Assembly: GCA_963830385.1 (NCBI GenBank)
Contig: CAWHMD010000004.1
Location: 611,748 to 675,747 of the forward strand
Length of the DNA stretch: 64,000 nucleotides
Reading direction: 5' to 3'
Source of the DNA: Bog-532 sp963830385
GTDB taxonomy: Bacteria; Actinomycetota; Actinomycetes; Streptosporangiales; Streptosporangiaceae
Under the pieces are notes generated by a model. That model was not told where the DNA came from, searched no databases, and saw only the letters and a list, made by a program, of their open reading frames with translations. Within the stretch, counting starts at the first letter, position 1, and each line of letters starts with the position of its first letter. The position numbers were made by a program, and so were the translations under genes. Of this stretch, positions 51,581 to 60,484 are shown piece by piece.

Positions 51581-53199
51581 GTGACGGCCGACCGGCACTG
51601 GCCGGCGGCGGCGCGATCTGGCTGGTTACTGTCCCGCCGGGTGTGCCGTTCCCGCCGTTCCCGCCGTTCCCGCCGGTCTCGCCGGGCGCGGATCTGCCCG
51701 GCGATCAGCGTGCCGCCCAGCACTCCGGCCAGCGGCAGCGTGATCAGCGCCGGGAGCTGATACCGCCAGGAGTACTCGAACACGTCCGAGCCCAGCACCA
51801 CCCCGAGGGCGGTCACCATGACCAGCAGCGTGGCCGCCGCCAGGGCCTGCGGGCCAGCCGGGGTGGCGTCGGCCGGGCCGAGGTCAGCCGGGGCGGCGTC
51901 GGGCAAGGCGGCATTCTTCCGCCGGCGGAAGACGAGCAGCGAGCCCGCGAGGCCGCTCGCGGTCATCACCGCCAGCAGCGGCCCGGGCGTGTAGCCGCCG
52001 TCCAGCTGGTAACCGCGCAGGAACGCGGCCAGCGGCTTGATCGTCTTCGGGGCGCCCCCGCCGTAGTGCTGGCCCTGCGCAGCCACGAACGCCTGCGTGA
52101 CCCCGCCCGGGTAGAACGCGTACGTCGGCTGGAACTGCCAGCGCGAGATCTGGGTGATCGATTCCACCCCGTCGCGGGTCAGCGCGAACAGCCGGGCCCC
52201 GTCCCGCAGCACCGACAGCGGCATGGCCAGCGGCTGCTGCTTCGCCACCTGGGCGATGAAGTTGTTGTAGCCCTGCTGAGCGGTGCGACCGGGGGGCGGC
52301 TGGTAGCCCTGATAGGGCCCGCTGCCGTTGTTGATGATCCGGTCGATGCCGAGCGCGGCCATCGCCGGGGTCGGGCACAGCGACTGCTCGTAGGCCGGGA
52401 GCTTCAGGGCCGAGCAGTTGGCGGCCACCGCGGCCCGCCCGTAGAGCACGTTGGGCCCATGACCGGCCAGCGTGAAACCATCGCCGGTAGCCTGGGAAAC
52501 GGACATGTAAACGAGCATCGGGACCGCGCAGCTGACCGCGCCCACCGCCAGGTACCCGGCCCGCCGCCATCCGCCCCGCGCCACCAGCGCCGCGAAGATG
52601 GCGACCGGGATGAACAGCACCTCGTCGATCTGCCGGACGTCGGCGGCCATGCCCATGTCCAGCGCGCCCGCGATGAGCCGGGTCAGGCTGGGCCGCGGCT
52701 TCCACAGCAGGATGGTCAGCCCGCCGAGGATGAACGCCTCGAACGCGACGTCCGGCATCAGCGTCTGCTCCATCTGCAGCTGGTAGGCGTCCAGCAGGAT
52801 CGGTGCGGCCGCCAGCGCCCCCGCCCAGCGCGGCGCCCCCCGCCGCACCAGCACGATATAGATGGCCAGCCCCATCGCCAGCCCGAGCAGATGCTGGAAG
52901 GCGGGCACCACGGCCAGGTTCCCCGCCCACAAGATCGGCGCCACCAGGAACCGGTAGCCCTCCGGATCGATCCCGCCCGATCCGGTCAGATATTTGTAGG
53001 AGTCGATGTAGAAGAGCACCGGCCGGTACGCGACCTGCGTGACCACCCGCAGTCCGAGCCCGGCCGTCAGCAGCAGGACCAGGATCCAGTGCCGCCGGGC
53101 CAGGGCTGCGGCCCGGGGGACCCGCCGGGCCCGCCGCCCCGGCGGGACCGCCACGGACACGGTGCACGGCAGGCTGGGCTCGGTGATCATCGGAAACAA
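51577..53199 (-). CDS. Polytopic membrane protein, GT-C glycosyltransferase-like
   Basis: 540 residues from ATG 53199. About ten to eleven hydrophobic segments, the first at 38-58 after a basic N-terminus. An acidic pair in the first extracytoplasmic loop (LFYIDSYKYL) and a large loop before the last helices fit GT-C-type glycosyltransferases that use polyprenyl-phosphate sugars. The tail is an Arg/Glu repeat (RRDRRERRERRERHTRR) encoded by a CCGTTCCCG tandem. Possible role in cell-wall or surface glycan assembly; donor and acceptor unknown. Confidence 0.7.
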   Translation of the reverse strand: MFPMITEPSLPCTVSVAVPPGRRARRVPRAAALARRHWILVLLLTAGLGLRVVTQVAYRPVLFYIDSYKYLTGSGGIDPEGYRFLVAPILWAGNLAVVPAFQHLLGLAMGLAIYIVLVRRGAPRWAGALAAAPILLDAYQLQMEQTLMPDVAFEAFILGGLTILLWKPRPSLTRLIAGALDMGMAADVRQIDEVLFIPVAIFAALVARGGWRRAGYLAVGAVSCAVPMLVYMSVSQATGDGFTLAGHGPNVLYGRAAVAANCSALKLPAYEQSLCPTPAMAALGIDRIINNGSGPYQGYQPPPGRTAQQGYNNFIAQVAKQQPLAMPLSVLRDGARLFALTRDGVESITQISRWQFQPTYAFYPGGVTQAFVAAQGQHYGGGAPKTIKPLAAFLRGYQLDGGYTPGPLLAVMTASGLAGSLLVFRRRKNAALPDAAPADLGPADATPAGPQALAAATLLVMVTALGVVLGSDVFEYSWRYQLPALITLPLAGVLGGTLIAGQIRARRDRRERRERRERHTRRDSNQPDRAAAGQCRSAVT

Positions 53200-53377
53200 T
53201 TGTTAATTTCCGGCCTGATCCAGCCATGCGGACAACCTGAGCGTCAGCAGAGAGTTTCAGCAGGTAGCAGCGACCTCGGTCACGCTCCGCCCCGCGCCGC
53301 ATTCCTGTCCCGGCCAGCGCGCTGCACAGCCCCGCCCGACCCGGTAAACTTCTCCCCGTCGCCGGCTCCGGCGGCGT

Positions 53378-53454
53378 GCCGCCTTAGCTCAGTCGGTCAG
53401 AGCGACGCACTCGTAATGCGTAGGTCATCGGTTCGATTCCGATAGGCGGCTCCA
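53378..53454 (+). tRNA. tRNA-Thr (anticodon CGT), AICE attachment gene
   Basis: Acceptor GCCGCCT pairs with AGGCGGC. The anticodon stem ACGCA/TGCGT holds the loop CTCGTAA, anticodon CGT. T-arm GGTTCGATTCC; CCA is encoded. The 3' part from 53410 is repeated exactly at 62300, showing use as an integration site. The tRNA remains complete because the element restores its 3' end. Confidence 0.96.
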
Positions 53455-54610
53455 TCCACACCACTGCCACTACCAGGCACTTCAGCCGCGATCTTGGTCG
53501 GCGTCGTCTTTGATCGCCTCTCCAGACAGCGCAGATGTCCCCGACGATCCGCGCAGCCTGCCACAGGTTGCCGTCGACCAGGTGCCCGTAGAGGTCCATC
53601 GTCATCGACGCGGAGGCGTGACCCAGCACCCGCTGGACTACCTTGGGATCGGCCCCAGCCGCCAGCCAGACCGAGGCTGCCGTATGCCGCAGGTCGTGCA
53701 CCCGGAAGCCTTGGAGCCCGGCCGCCGTGGTGGCAGTGCTCCAGCCGACCGACCGCTTCCAGTTCGATTCCCGCAGCGGCCCACCACCCGGAGCGCTGAA
53801 CAGCCATGCACCGGGCGCCTTGTCCCGGCTCCACTGGTCGACGATCGGCACTAGGTCACCGACCAGCGGGACCGTCCGGCTCCGGTTGTTCTTCAGTGTG
53901 TCCACGTACAGTGCGCCGCCACCGCCACTGGCCAGCACGGCACGGCGCAGCCGAAGGCCGGGGCCGGGGACCGAGATCCGGTCACCGACCTGAAGCCCGG
54001 CCAGCTCACCCCACCGGAGCCCGGCCAGCGCCAGCATGGGCACCACGTCCCGGTACCGTCCCTTGCACGCCACCGTCAGCACCCGCAGCTCATCGAGCGT
54101 GAGCGCCTGGCCGTCGCGGCGAGCCCGGCCACTGGTCGGCTTCCTGACCGACGCCGCCACATTGTGCTGCACGCGAGCATCAGCCACCGCGAACGCGAGG
54201 ACGGAGCGCAGCGTGGCCAGGGCACGAGTCGCCGTCGAGGGAGCCAGGCCCCCGGCTACCAGTGAGCCGACCCAGCCCGACACCTCGGCCGCCGTGATCG
54301 AGGCCACCGGCCAGTTGCCGAAACGCGGAGCGATGTAGTTCCGCCAGGCCGACTCGTCGCTCTCGCGGGTCCGGCGCTTGACCGATCTGCGTGACCCTAG
54401 CCAATCCGCGGCTACCGCCGACAACGGCACCTGTCCCCGGCGAGGGTCGATCCACTCACCCAGGCGAAGCCGCCGACTCTGGTCCTGGTCCCAGGCGACC
54501 GCGTCGGCCTTCCGCTCGAACACACGGGTAGCGACGTAGCGGCCGTGCGACTTGACCCGCGCCCGGTACCGCACTGCACCGGACGGCAGGGTGTAGCGCT
54601 GGACACCCAT
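53384..54610 (-). CDS. int: AICE integrase (tyrosine recombinase)
   Basis: 408 residues from ATG 54610. N-terminal arm-binding region (MGVQRYTLPSGAVRYRARVK), a SAM-like core-binding domain, then the catalytic domain: Arg in LAGLRWGELAGLQ, HxxR in RVHDLRHTAASVWLAAG, His in VLGHASASMTMD and the nucleophilic Tyr in LYGHLVDGNLWQ. The last 23 codons are read from the antisense strand of tRNA-Thr, so the C-terminal tail depends on what lies beyond the att site. It overlaps the xis start by one base. Confidence 0.93.
   Translation of the reverse strand: MGVQRYTLPSGAVRYRARVKSHGRYVATRVFERKADAVAWDQDQSRRLRLGEWIDPRRGQVPLSAVAADWLGSRRSVKRRTRESDESAWRNYIAPRFGNWPVASITAAEVSGWVGSLVAGGLAPSTATRALATLRSVLAFAVADARVQHNVAASVRKPTSGRARRDGQALTLDELRVLTVACKGRYRDVVPMLALAGLRWGELAGLQVGDRISVPGPGLRLRRAVLASGGGGALYVDTLKNNRSRTVPLVGDLVPIVDQWSRDKAPGAWLFSAPGGGPLRESNWKRSVGWSTATTAAGLQGFRVHDLRHTAASVWLAAGADPKVVQRVLGHASASMTMDLYGHLVDGNLWQAARIVGDICAVWRGDQRRRRPRSRLKCLVVAVVWMEPPIGIEPMTYALRVRRSDRLS
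53410..53454 (+). repeat. attL core: 3' part of tRNA-Thr
   Basis: 45 bp from CTCGTAATGCG to the encoded CCA, identical to 62300-62344. Identity continues into the integrase gene as far as 53853, matching 62743. Confidence 0.9.
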
Positions 54611-54813
54611 CAGGCCACCTTGGGCGGTTCGCGCTGAGAGTCAAGCCACTCGTCCACGTCACGGGCGTCCCACACCAGGCGGCGGCCGACGCGGATCGCG
54701 GGCGCGAACCGGCCCTCCTGCCGCAGCCAGCGGACAGTGGGCACCGACACCCGGAGCCGGTCGGCCACTTCCTCGATCGTCAACAGCTCCTTGACACTGG
54801 GCTCCGCTGTCAT
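54610..54813 (-). CDS. xis: Excisionase / MerR-like helix-turn-helix protein
   Basis: 67 residues from ATG 54813. LLTIEEVADRLRVSVPTVRW followed by LRQEGRFAPAIRVGRRLVWD and DVDEWLDSQ is the standard winged helix-turn-helix of AICE excisionases, which bend DNA to favour excision. It overlaps both integrase (1 bp) and the Rep gene (4 bp). Confidence 0.9.
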   Translation of the reverse strand: MTAEPSVKELLTIEEVADRLRVSVPTVRWLRQEGRFAPAIRVGRRLVWDARDVDEWLDSQREPPKVA

Positions 54814-56565
54814 GCCGCTGCCCTCCCAGTTGCCGGAACCTCGTCACCCTCGCTCAGAGCTGCTCTGCGTCTGGCTTCGGTGAGGGCGGCTTGCCATCGC
54901 TGGCGATCGGCGACGACGTGCAGCAGCCGCCGGGCGTGTTCCATGTGGTCGGGGTCGCCGGGGGTGACTGGTTCCCAGGTGTAGCGGGCGGGGTCGGTTG
55001 CCGAAACACCGAGCGTCGCGGTGAGCCAGTTCTTGCGGTCGGCGCGGTGGTCGGCCAGGGTCTTGCCGGACCAGCGGCGCGAGGTCAGGACGCGGCGGCC
55101 CGCGTAGCCCAGGTGGGCCTGGTCGTGGGCCTTGCCCTTGCAGCGGCCGGGGACCAGGCTGGGCCGGGCATTTTTGGGCTGGATGCCGTAGCGGAGCCAG
55201 TTGGCGCAGCGCGGCGAGCACGGCTCGTACCGCAGCGCCTCGGCCAGCCGGGCGGCGTGGGCTTGCTCGGGGTCGGTGGCGGCCTGGTGGCAGTCGGCCA
55301 CCTGCTTGGTGAGGTACTTGGTCAGGTAGCCGATGCACCGGTTCGCGTCCTTGGACCCGGACAGCACGCCCTGGGCGTCGAACCGGTCCCCGAACCGGGC
55401 CACGTGCCGGGGCTGGGCGTCGGGTCCGATGGCGTCGAGGGCCTGGTCCCAGGTGGGCAGGACTTCCCCGGTGGCCGGGTCGAGGTAGGTGCCCGCGTGC
55501 TCGTCCCACACCGGCAAGTGGTCCCCGTCGAACCGGGCTTCGGTGATGGCGGGCCACCAGACTTGGTGGTAGGTGGCGGCCAGGACGCGGCGCAGCTCGG
55601 CGCGGGAGACGGTGCCGCGCAGGGCGATGTGGATGTGCGGGGCGAGCCGCCGCTGTGGTTCGACGGCGGCGAAGTACTGCACGTCGTAGCCGAGGAACCG
55701 GCGCAGGTTCTGCATGAACCGGTCGAACAGCGCCGCGAACGCCAGCGCGTCCCGTGCGGCCTGGGTGTAGTCGTAGCCGCTGGGGTCGGCGGGGGTGCCG
55801 TCGTGGGTGACCCGCCCGTAGCTGGGGCAGGTCAAGGTGACGAACATCGAGGGCCGGAACGTCTTGCCATCCGGGGCGCTGTAGGTCTTGCCGACCGTCC
55901 GGGGTGTCACCTTGCGGCGGGGCAGGTCGGGGGTGTCCTGGCGGCGGCGGGTCGAGCGGTGCCGCCGCACCGGGCGGGCGGGCAGCACCTTGCCGCGCAT
56001 CCCGGCCTTGGTGATTTCCTCGTCCAGCTCCCGGACGAGCTCGTCCAGGTCGGTGGTGTCCTGCCCGTGCTCGGCGGCCTGGTCGCGGAGCTGCTGTGCG
56101 TCGGCGCGCTGTTCGATCCACCAGCGCTGTTCCTCGCTGGCCGGGTCCGGCTGGTACGTCCGGTTCGGACTCCAGGTGCCAGCCTTCCCGGCACTGAGCA
56201 GCCCGCAGCGCCCGAGCCCGCTCCGCGCACGAGGGGCACACGCTGGCCAGGGTATGGCCGCAGGGGACGAGCACCTGGTCCACGTCCCCAGTCTCCAGGT
56301 TGGTACGGCGCAGCTGCACCGGCCGGATGCACGCGCCATGCTCCACGGCCAGGTCATGAGCGACCTCACGGGCCAGCGGCATCGCCATCCGCTCAGCCCG
56401 CGTCGTCGTGTCCGTCACTGCCTCTTCACCTCCTTCCATCCAGTTGTCAGACCAGCCGCACAGGCGGCATTCCGACGCCACGGTGGCCCCGTCGTCCAGG
56501 ACGATGAGCCCGGTTCCGCAGACCGGGCACGGCTCATCCGTGCGGCTGGCGGTCACCTCGTTCAT
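54810..56565 (-). pseudogene. RepSA-type replication initiator with N-terminal zinc ribbon, frameshifted
   Basis: Starts at ATG 56565, overlapping the transfer-gene stop (ATGA). Residues 1-45 form a zinc ribbon with CPVCG and CRLCG. Then come TTRAERMAMPLAREVAHDLA and a second Cys pair, VCPSCAERARALR. One indel near 56172, after CREGWHLE, moves the frame to PNRTYQPDPASEEQRWW. The rest is intact, with the rolling-circle initiator motif RRLAPHIHIALRG and later CIGYLTKYLTKQ. GTG 56418 with GGAGG 10 bp upstream is an alternative start. A single extra base disables the gene unless it is bypassed. Confidence 0.82.
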
Positions 56566-58010
56566 GCCGCCGCCCCGGCCGGTTCGGGTTCGATGTCCTC
56601 CATCGCCTGGTGGGCCAGGGCGAGGATGTCGGTGTCGGAGACCCATCCGGCGCGGACCCGGATCGGATCGGGGTCAGCCTCCAGCCGGACGAACGCGACC
56701 CCGGCCCCGGTAGCGGGGTCGGTGGAGATCAGCTCACAGGCCGCGCCCCGGTCGTGCGCGCCGTCCCCCAGCACCATGTCGGTCTGCTCGGGCTCGTCCA
56801 GCCGCATCGCGATCCGGTCGGGGAACAGGTTGCGGATCGTCAGCACGTCCTTGCGGGGATCCTGCAGCGCGGCCACGACCGAGTAGCCAACGGCCCGGCC
56901 CTGGGTGGTGAGGGTGGCCAGCGCGGACATGATGCGGTCCTTGAGCTTGCGGTCCCGCTGGTAGGCGGTCAGGAACGCGACCTCATCGACCAGCACCACC
57001 GTGAACGGGTCGGCCACGGTCGGCTCGTGGCCACGTCGGTGCCCGGCGAACCGGGCGGCCCGCTCCTGCATCCCGGTCACGGCCCGCTCCAGCATGTCCG
57101 CGATGTCCTCGGGGGTAGCGGCGTACTCGCCGTAGGCGTCGAAGACGGCCCGGCCGAACGCCAGCTCCATCAGCTTCGGGTCAGCGGCCAGCACACGGAC
57201 CAGGCCGAGCTGCATCAGCGGGAACAGGGCACGGACCAGGCCCCACAGCAGCGACGCCTTACCCGCCCCGGTCGCCCCCGCCAGCAGCAGGTGGGTGCCG
57301 TGCAGGCGGACCAGCCAGGGCAGCCCGTCCTCGCGGCGGCCGACCGGCAGCGCCCGCAGGTCCGGGCGCATCGGGATCGGCGGCGGCTCCACGAGCGCGG
57401 CCAGGGCGTCGCGGCGGACGAACTCCAGCACCACCGCCCCGGACTTGGCGGTGCGGACCCGGCACAGCATCGCGCCGAACCCGTGCGCCAGGTTGTCGGC
57501 GTGGTCGGCGAAGTCAGCCGCGGACTGACCCGACACCAGCCGGACTTGCACCCGGTCGGTGTAGCGGGTGGCGGCGACCTTGCCCAGCACCGGCAGCAGC
57601 ACCCGGCCCTGGTAGAAGCACGACAGGCCACCGATGGCCATGACCGAGCCCCAGCGTCGCCGGTAGAACCACGACCGGCGCTTCCCCCGGGCCGGGGTGG
57701 CGACCCAGCGGGCGAACGAGACCGGCCGCGCCCACCGCCACAGCCCGAGCACCGTTGCGACGATCAGCACCAGGGCGACGAGGCCGGGCCAGCCCGCGTT
57801 CAGCCAGACCAGCACCAGCACCGCCAGCACCGCGTCGGCGGCCGGGTGGCGGATGATCAGCTTCGCCAGCCACCACAGCAGGCGGACGAGCTGAACCACG
57901 GCGATGATCCAGCCCGGCGTCCGGTACACCGGTGCCCGCATGACCGGGACCGCGAACGGATCGGGGTTGGCGAGCTGCGCTTGCTGCTCGCCGGTGACGA
58001 CGCGGCGCAT
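56562..58010 (-). CDS. FtsK/SpoIIIE-type transfer ATPase (TraSA/TraB-like)
   Basis: 482 residues from ATG 58010. Two N-terminal membrane segments (about 28-50 and 55-75), then the motor domain with P-loop LLLAGATGAGKASLLWGLVR, Walker B TVVLVDEVAFLTAYQ and LTTQGRAVGYSVVAALQDPR. The residue after the P-loop Lys is Ala where Ser or Thr is usual; related transfer proteins carry Gly there, so it need not be inactive. It pumps double-stranded DNA between hyphae, the hallmark of actinomycete conjugation. Confidence 0.9.
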   Translation of the reverse strand: MRRVVTGEQQAQLANPDPFAVPVMRAPVYRTPGWIIAVVQLVRLLWWLAKLIIRHPAADAVLAVLVLVWLNAGWPGLVALVLIVATVLGLWRWARPVSFARWVATPARGKRRSWFYRRRWGSVMAIGGLSCFYQGRVLLPVLGKVAATRYTDRVQVRLVSGQSAADFADHADNLAHGFGAMLCRVRTAKSGAVVLEFVRRDALAALVEPPPIPMRPDLRALPVGRREDGLPWLVRLHGTHLLLAGATGAGKASLLWGLVRALFPLMQLGLVRVLAADPKLMELAFGRAVFDAYGEYAATPEDIADMLERAVTGMQERAARFAGHRRGHEPTVADPFTVVLVDEVAFLTAYQRDRKLKDRIMSALATLTTQGRAVGYSVVAALQDPRKDVLTIRNLFPDRIAMRLDEPEQTDMVLGDGAHDRGAACELISTDPATGAGVAFVRLEADPDPIRVRAGWVSDTDILALAHQAMEDIEPEPAGAAA

Positions 58011-58104
58011 AACCTGATCACCTCTTCCTTGCCTGACACGGGAGAGAACCCAGGGGCGGCTGGAGGGACCAGCTCCAGCCGCCCCGCCCCACACCTTCCA
58101 GTGG

Positions 58105-58371
58105 TCACGCCGCCTTCCCTTCGGCCTGCCGCTGCTCGGTGTGAAGTCGCTCGACCTCAGCGGCGAACAGCTGCACCTGGTTGACCAGGGCGTGGGCGAA
58201 CTCCACCGCCCGCTCATCCGCCTTGTCATCGCGGATCGAGAACCCGATGCTCACCGGCCCGGCGTCGATGTCGAGGATCGGCGTCCGCTCCGGGTACGTG
58301 CTGCACCAGACCCGCCAGTCGGCCGCCACGTGTACGCCCAGACGGCCGAACGACCTATCGTCGCTGCTCAT
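58105..58371 (-). CDS. Small AICE protein, unknown
   Basis: 88 residues from ATG 58371. Beta-rich start (RLGVHVAADWRVWCSTYPER) and a C-terminal helix (LVNQVQLFAAEVERLHTEQR). It shares its layout (a beta half and then a ...FA..L..Q.. helix) with the next gene upstream, suggesting duplication. Four-base overlap with that gene. Such small genes sit between pra and tra in many AICEs; some affect intramycelial spread. Confidence 0.7.
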   Translation of the reverse strand: MSSDDRSFGRLGVHVAADWRVWCSTYPERTPILDIDAGPVSIGFSIRDDKADERAVEFAHALVNQVQLFAAEVERLHTEQRQAEGKAA

Positions 58372-58718
58372 GCCGTCAGCTCCTGCCGGTCAGCCTGCGG
58401 TGCCTGGTAGGCCCAGACCACCTCGCCGTCTGGCAGCGTCCCGGCCGTTTGCCAGTGCGGCATCGGCATGTCTGGCAGCGGCGGCAGGCCCCGGTAGCGG
58501 CGTTCCACCGCCACCGCGTACGCCCATGCCTGGCCGGCCAGGTGCCGGGCGAATTCGACGTGCGCGGCGTCGAGCTGGTCGGGCAGGGTCAAGCTGACCT
58601 GAGCCGAGCCTGCCGTGATGGCGAACAGCGGAGACCGGCGCGGGTAAGGCACGAAGGTCACCTGGTGGCGTGAGCCGACCCGCAGGCTCAGGTGCGCGGC
58701 CGGGCTCGTGCGCCCCAT
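58368..58718 (-). CDS. Small AICE protein, paralogue-like partner of the next gene
   Basis: 116 residues from ATG 58718, sharing one base with the Pra-like gene's stop. It has HLSLRVGSRHQVTFVPYPRR, SPLFAITAGSAQVSLTLPDQ and EFARHLAGQAWAYAVAVERR. The pattern of a PRRSPLF / PERTPIL segment followed by a helix is common to this and the 58105 protein. Function unknown. Confidence 0.7.
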   Translation of the reverse strand: MGRTSPAAHLSLRVGSRHQVTFVPYPRRSPLFAITAGSAQVSLTLPDQLDAAHVEFARHLAGQAWAYAVAVERRYRGLPPLPDMPMPHWQTAGTLPDGEVVWAYQAPQADRQELTA

Positions 58719-59131
58719 CAGGCCGCGTCCTTGTTCTCAGTGCTGGACCGGACAGCGGTCCCCCGCGAGGGGGCGCGGACTCCGGCCGCCTTGAAGGAGT
58801 AGGCCAGCCGACCGGCCTGGTTGACGTACGGGGTCACGGTCATCCCGGTGAACTCCACCGCCGCGAACGGCGACCCAGCCGCCGCAGGAGGCAGCGTCGG
58901 CTGATACTCAGCCGCCACCTTCACCTTGACCGTCCGGTCACGGGCCTTAGGGTCGGCGTCGATCACATCCACCGTCCACACCGGCAGGCCCGAGCCCTTG
59001 TCCTGCTGCTGCACGAACCGGTCGCCCTGCGACCGGTCGAAGTCCCGCACCGCCTCGAATCCACCGGCCGCATACGCGCCGTCGGGGAACACCGTCCCGA
59101 AGTCAATGGGGATCGCGCCCTGGAGTGCCAT
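58718..59131 (-). CDS. Pra-like activator (SCO3933 family)
   Basis: 137 residues from ATG 59131 with AAGGAGG at 6 bp. MALQGAIPIDFGTVFPDGAY, FVQQQDKGSGLPVWTVDVID and TVKVKVAAEYQPTL, ending TPYVNQAGRLAYSFKAAGVR, match the family that includes pSAM2 Pra, which switches on replication, integration and excision. The promoter region carries operator words shared with the repressor gene, so it is probably the key target of repression. Confidence 0.82.
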   Translation of the reverse strand: MALQGAIPIDFGTVFPDGAYAAGGFEAVRDFDRSQGDRFVQQQDKGSGLPVWTVDVIDADPKARDRTVKVKVAAEYQPTLPPAAAGSPFAAVEFTGMTVTPYVNQAGRLAYSFKAAGVRAPSRGTAVRSSTENKDAA

Positions 59132-59148
59132 CGTTCCTCCTTCTGTAG

Positions 59149-59187
59149 CCTGTCGTGCTCTCATCCTAGGACTACAGGACGACAGGT
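59149..59187. promoter_or_regulatory. Repressor sites upstream of the Pra-like gene
   Basis: CCTGTCGTGCT (59149-59159) is identical to words before the GntR-type gene. In inverted sense, ACTACAGG and ACGACAGG lie at 59171-59186. Together they form repeated half-sites covering the pra promoter. Confidence 0.65.
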
Positions 59188-59225
59188 AGAAGGGTGCAAG
59201 TGCTTGCCAGAGGGTTAGAGATTTC

Positions 59226-59693
59226 TTACCTCAGCAGTGAGCGCAGCTCAGAGGCGTCTGCCAGCAGCACCGTCTCGGGGATCTTGGCGTCCGGCTGCTG
59301 TGCCGACAGCGGGAATGGCTGGCCCGGTCGTGGATCGACCTCATAGCGCGGGACTAGGTGAGTGTGCAGGTGAGGCATGGAGTTGCCGAGCGTCTCGTAG
59401 TTCATCTTCAGCGGGCGATAGTGGGTGATCAGCGCTCGTGCCACGTCGACGACTTCGGCCCAGTACCCAGCCGCCTCGGCTTCGGTCAGCTCGGTCGGCT
59501 CGTTGACATGCCGACCGCGCCAGATGACCAGCGTGTACCCGCGTTGGACGTCGGCGCGCTGGAGGTAGGCGTCGGAGTACTGCCCCTTGCGGATGCGGAC
59601 TCCGTAGCGGTCGGCTTCCGGGCGACCGGCTTCGCACATCTCGCAGCCGACGCCCTTGATCAGGTCGGACCAGTTGCGGGGCCACTCACTCAT
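59226..59693 (-). CDS. HIT-family hydrolase
   Basis: 155 residues from ATG 59693, overlapping the GntR-type gene by 8 bp. The histidine triad is present as SMPHLHTHLVPRYEVDPRPG, with a preceding Cys pair GVGCEMCEAGRPEAD. HIT proteins hydrolyse nucleotide phosphates such as AMP-lysine or Ap4A. Its place next to the repressor recalls the Nudix or HIT genes carried in other AICEs; it may produce or remove a nucleotide signal, which is inference. Confidence 0.85.
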   Translation of the reverse strand: MSEWPRNWSDLIKGVGCEMCEAGRPEADRYGVRIRKGQYSDAYLQRADVQRGYTLVIWRGRHVNEPTELTEAEAAGYWAEVVDVARALITHYRPLKMNYETLGNSMPHLHTHLVPRYEVDPRPGQPFPLSAQQPDAKIPETVLLADASELRSLLR

Positions 59694-60480
59694 GCGATGT
59701 CCCGTCGTCCTCGTTCCACTCGAAGGCGAACTCGTGCCGGTCCCCGGCGTACAGGTCGTCGGCCACCTGGAGCGTCCGGCCTTCAGGGTCGTAGTCAATG
59801 TGCAGCATTCGCGCCACCGGCACTCCGGGCTCCAGCTCTAGCGTGCGGACCTCATCGGGGGTCGGCATACGCGTGGTCAGCAGTTCGATGCCGCGAGCGA
59901 ACCGGTGCCCGAGCTGCTCGATCAGGTTGTCGGGGCCTTCCGGCAGCGCCTCGGGCGACTCCATGCGGGTTCCCCCAGCGAGCCAGAGCGGGTAGTAGCT
60001 GGTGGAGATGACAGCCGGGATGCCATCCAGCAGCTGCAACCGCTGGCGGATCACCGCCTCGTCACCAGCCGAGCAGCCAAGCCAGACCGCGATGTCGGGC
60101 GGGACCGGGCCACGTCCGATCATCAGCATCCGGCGCGAGGGCACCTGGCCCTGGGCGATGGCCTCGGTGTCGACCACGGGCTTACCCGATGCGCGATGAG
60201 AGGCGTGACGGTGGGTCGAGGAGATCCGCCGCAGCGGTTGCCGGTCCCGGACATATGACCCGTATCCCTTACGCGTCAGCACCAGGCCCTCGGCCGCCAG
60301 CGTGGCCAGGGCCGACCGGATCGTGGTCCGGCTCACTCCGTATTCGCTCTGAAACTCGCTCTCGGTCGGGAGCTGGCTCCCGGGCCTTCTCTGACCCTCC
60401 TGGATCTCTGCCCGTAGAGCATCTGCCAACTGCAACGAAAGCGGGCGATCCGATCGAGGGTCAAGGCGCTGTGTCATCAT
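59686..60480 (-). CDS. GntR/UTRA-family repressor, KorSA-type
   Basis: 264 residues from ATG 60480. N-terminal winged helix: LSLQLADALRAEIQEGQRRP, LPTESEFQSEYGVSRTTIRS and ALATLAAEGLVLTRKGYGSY. The C-terminal UTRA domain (VIRQRLQLLDGIPAVISTSY, GVPVARMLHIDYDPEGR) senses a small molecule. In pSAM2 the related KorSA represses pra and itself; the matching operators before both genes here support the same circuit. Confidence 0.9.
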   Translation of the reverse strand: MMTQRLDPRSDRPLSLQLADALRAEIQEGQRRPGSQLPTESEFQSEYGVSRTTIRSALATLAAEGLVLTRKGYGSYVRDRQPLRRISSTHRHASHRASGKPVVDTEAIAQGQVPSRRMLMIGRGPVPPDIAVWLGCSAGDEAVIRQRLQLLDGIPAVISTSYYPLWLAGGTRMESPEALPEGPDNLIEQLGHRFARGIELLTTRMPTPDEVRTLELEPGVPVARMLHIDYDPEGRTLQVADDLYAGDRHEFAFEWNEDDGTSHE

Positions 60481-60484
60481 CCCG

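Noticed and set aside
50869..53445. Plus-strand frame of 858 codons through the PSP1 and GT-C genes
   Set aside because: It overlaps two genes with clear domains and has low-complexity Arg/Gly/Pro/Gln composition with no motif.
54891..56507. Plus-strand frame of 538 codons opposite the Rep gene
   Set aside because: Antisense of a Rep sequence with recognisable initiator motifs.
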